NCBI GenBank assembly: GCA_963770375.1
Contig: CAVYPM010000010.1
Span: forward strand, 1-64,000
Length of the DNA stretch: 64,000 nucleotides
DNA from: DASVBE01 sp963770375
Lineage (GTDB): Bacteria > Actinomycetota > Actinomycetes > Streptosporangiales > Streptosporangiaceae
Direction of reading: 5' to 3'
A program made the translations under genes and the position numbers. Below the pieces are notes generated by a model. That model had not been told where the DNA came from, ran no database searches, and saw nothing but the letters and a program-made list of their open reading frames with translations. Shown piece by piece: positions 62,863 to 64,000 of the stretch; position 1 is the first letter of the stretch; every line of letters starts with the position of its first letter.

Positions 62863-63590
62863 CCTCTCACCGGGAGATGACGGGCGGCCCGCCGGGGCCG
62901 GACCGGTGCCCGCCCGATGTCGACCTGAACAGGGTGTGGCTGGGCGTGGCCGCGGAGGTCTGGCGCCGCCACCCGGGGCCAGCCGAGCGGCTGGCCGGGC
63001 GGGCGCTGCGCTCGCCGGGCCTGGCGCGGGCGCTGGTCGCCACGCCGTCACTGCTGCTCGGCTGGGTCCTGGCCAGCGCGGTGGTGCTGGTGGCCGGGAT
63101 GTTCGCCACGCTCGGGACCGGCACGCCGTACGTGGCCCTGCTCGCGCCCGCGGTCGCCGCCGCGGGCATCGCCTACGCCTACGGCCCGGGCATCGACCCG
63201 GCCTGGGAACTCTCGCAGAGCATGGCGGTCAGCGACCGGATGGTGCTGCTGGCCCGGGTGCTCGCCGTGTTCGCGCTGAACGCGGCCCTGGGGCTGGCCG
63301 CGTCCGCGGCCTCAGGCACCGCGGCCGCGGTGACCTTCGGCTGGCTGATCCCGATGACCGCGATGTCCGCGCTGGCGCTCGCGGCGGCGGTGATGACCCG
63401 CTCGGCGAGCGCCGGTGCCGCCGCGGGCCTGGCCGCCTGGGCGATCACGGTGCTGTCCGTGCACTCGGCGTCCGGCCAGCTCACGGCCGCGGTCGCCAGC
63501 CCCGCACTGGTCCTCCCCTACCTGGCGGTCGCCGCGGCCTGCGGCACCGTCGCGTGGTTCGCCACCCGTGTTCCGAAAGGCGTGTCATGA
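62859..63590 (+). CDS. Multi-pass membrane protein of the sigma factor/ABC unit
   Basis: 243 residues: a soluble N-terminus (about 70 residues, no zinc-finger HxxxCxxC motif), then six membrane helices. It overlaps the sigma gene by four bases and the ABC ATPase gene by four bases (ATGA at 63587). The soluble N-terminus could sequester the sigma factor, but without the usual anti-sigma motif; alternatively it is a transporter subunit. Unnamed family, frequent in actinomycete sigma/ABC clusters. Confidence 0.72.
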   Translation: MTSHREMTGGPPGPDRCPPDVDLNRVWLGVAAEVWRRHPGPAERLAGRALRSPGLARALVATPSLLLGWVLASAVVLVAGMFATLGTGTPYVALLAPAVAAAGIAYAYGPGIDPAWELSQSMAVSDRMVLLARVLAVFALNAALGLAASAASGTAAAVTFGWLIPMTAMSALALAAAVMTRSASAGAAAGLAAWAITVLSVHSASGQLTAAVASPALVLPYLAVAAACGTVAWFATRVPKGVS

Positions 63591-64000
63591 ACGTTGAGCT
63601 GACCGATGTGACCCGGCGGTTCGGCCGCACCCAGGCGGTCGCCGGGGTGACCCTGGAGACCGGTGCCGGGGTGTTCGGGCTGCTGGGCCCGAACGGCGCG
63701 GGCAAGACCACGCTGCTGCGGATGATGGCCACGGTCATCCCGCCGAACACCGGCCGCGTGCGGCTGCTCGGCCGGGACCCGGGCGGGTACGGCCCGCGGC
63801 GCGAGATCCGGCGCCGGCTCGGTTACCTGCCGCAGAGCCTGGGCTACTACCCGGGGTTCACGGTGGCCGAGTTCGTCGAGTACTTCGCGCTGCTGAAGGA
63901 GATACCGCCGGGCCGGGTGCCGCACGCGGTGGCCACCGCGATCGAGCGGGTTGACCTCGGCAGCCGGGCGAAAGCGAAGCTGCGCACGCTGTCCGGCGGC
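63587..64000 (+). CDS. ABC transporter ATP-binding protein (partial, runs off the right edge)
   Basis: The first 138 residues are present. Walker A is G-P-N-G-A-G-K-T-T-L-L-R, the Q-loop lies in G-Y-L-P-Q-S-L-G-Y-Y-P, and the signature L-S-G-G is at the very end. M-N-V-E-L-T-D-V-T-R-R-F-G opens the domain. The ATPase is of the multidrug/antibiotic-exporter (DrrA/CcmA-like) type. A permease gene is expected beyond the edge. Confidence 0.88.
   Translation, partial: MNVELTDVTRRFGRTQAVAGVTLETGAGVFGLLGPNGAGKTTLLRMMATVIPPNTGRVRLLGRDPGGYGPRREIRRRLGYLPQSLGYYPGFTVAEFVEYFALLKEIPPGRVPHAVATAIERVDLGSRAKAKLRTLSGG

Overview
The window is very GC-rich chromosomal DNA, densely packed on both strands, and reads as a high-GC actinomycete. 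Supporting evidence: an F420-type PPOX oxidoreductase, an NDMA-type zinc alcohol dehydrogenase, a stand-alone HTH domain resembling the C-terminus of WhiA, an HTH_42 winged-helix protein, two KstR-like operator sequences, frequent GTG starts and four-base ATGA/GTGA gene overlaps. No rRNA, clear tRNA, CRISPR array or transposase was found. The species cannot be named from the sequence.

Layout. 1-5.4 kb: a small conserved protein, a membrane protein plus MarR-like regulator behind a triple operator, then on the minus strand a Moco-sulfurase-like class V aminotransferase, a DUF4395 protein and an acyl-CoA ligase. 5.4-8.9 kb: TetR regulator, broken beta-propeller protein, ddaH and an APH-type phosphotransferase. 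9.1-19.1 kb: the main unit, a System I cytochrome c maturation operon (ccmA, B, di-haem cytochrome, C, D, E, F, G, H, I) followed by a divergent hemA. 19-24.2 kb: regulators, GNAT, acyl-CoA ligase, YCII and PPOX proteins. 24.3-34.9 kb: a MOSC-reductase-ferredoxin fusion, DMT exporter, HTH_42 protein, secreted coiled-coil protein, penicillin-acylase-type hydrolase, a structured intergenic element, a MazG-like protein, a two-gene unit (M14-type amidohydrolase plus FAD amine oxidase) and a membrane protein. 34.9-38.4 kb: a badly broken LuxR-type ATPase regulator and small proteins. 38.4-42 kb: DinB, SDR, an ABC-F protein with an attenuator-like leader, and a WhiA-HTH protein. 42-47 kb: a nitrilase-fold protein without its catalytic Cys, divergent from a three-subunit molybdenum hydroxylase. 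47-50.4 kb: fascin-like protein, M20 peptidase and diaminopropionate ammonia-lyase in one uninterrupted frame. 50.4-60.3 kb: phospholipase C, alcohol dehydrogenase, aldo/keto reductase, LacI regulator with amidohydrolase and cysteine-dioxygenase-like genes, LGFP protein and PhzF. 60.3-64 kb: MocR regulator, YdeI-like protein, then a sigma factor/membrane protein/ABC ATPase unit running off the right edge.

How the genes fit together. The ccm operon covers haem export (A-D), the haem chaperone (E), ligation (F, H, I) and thiol reduction (G). It carries a candidate di-haem client and a glutamyl-tRNA reductase, so haem supply and cytochrome assembly appear coupled. The Mo hydroxylase, the MOSC fusion and the Moco-sulfurase-like enzyme point to molybdenum-cofactor metabolism, but they are not adjacent to each other.

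Caveat. About twenty frameshifts interrupt otherwise well-conserved genes in 6.5 kb and 17.6-62 kb, several next to short G runs, while the ccm genes from 9 to 17.6 kb are clean. Some will be assembly indels and some real decay (notably the LuxR-type gene with five). Affected genes are flagged individually.
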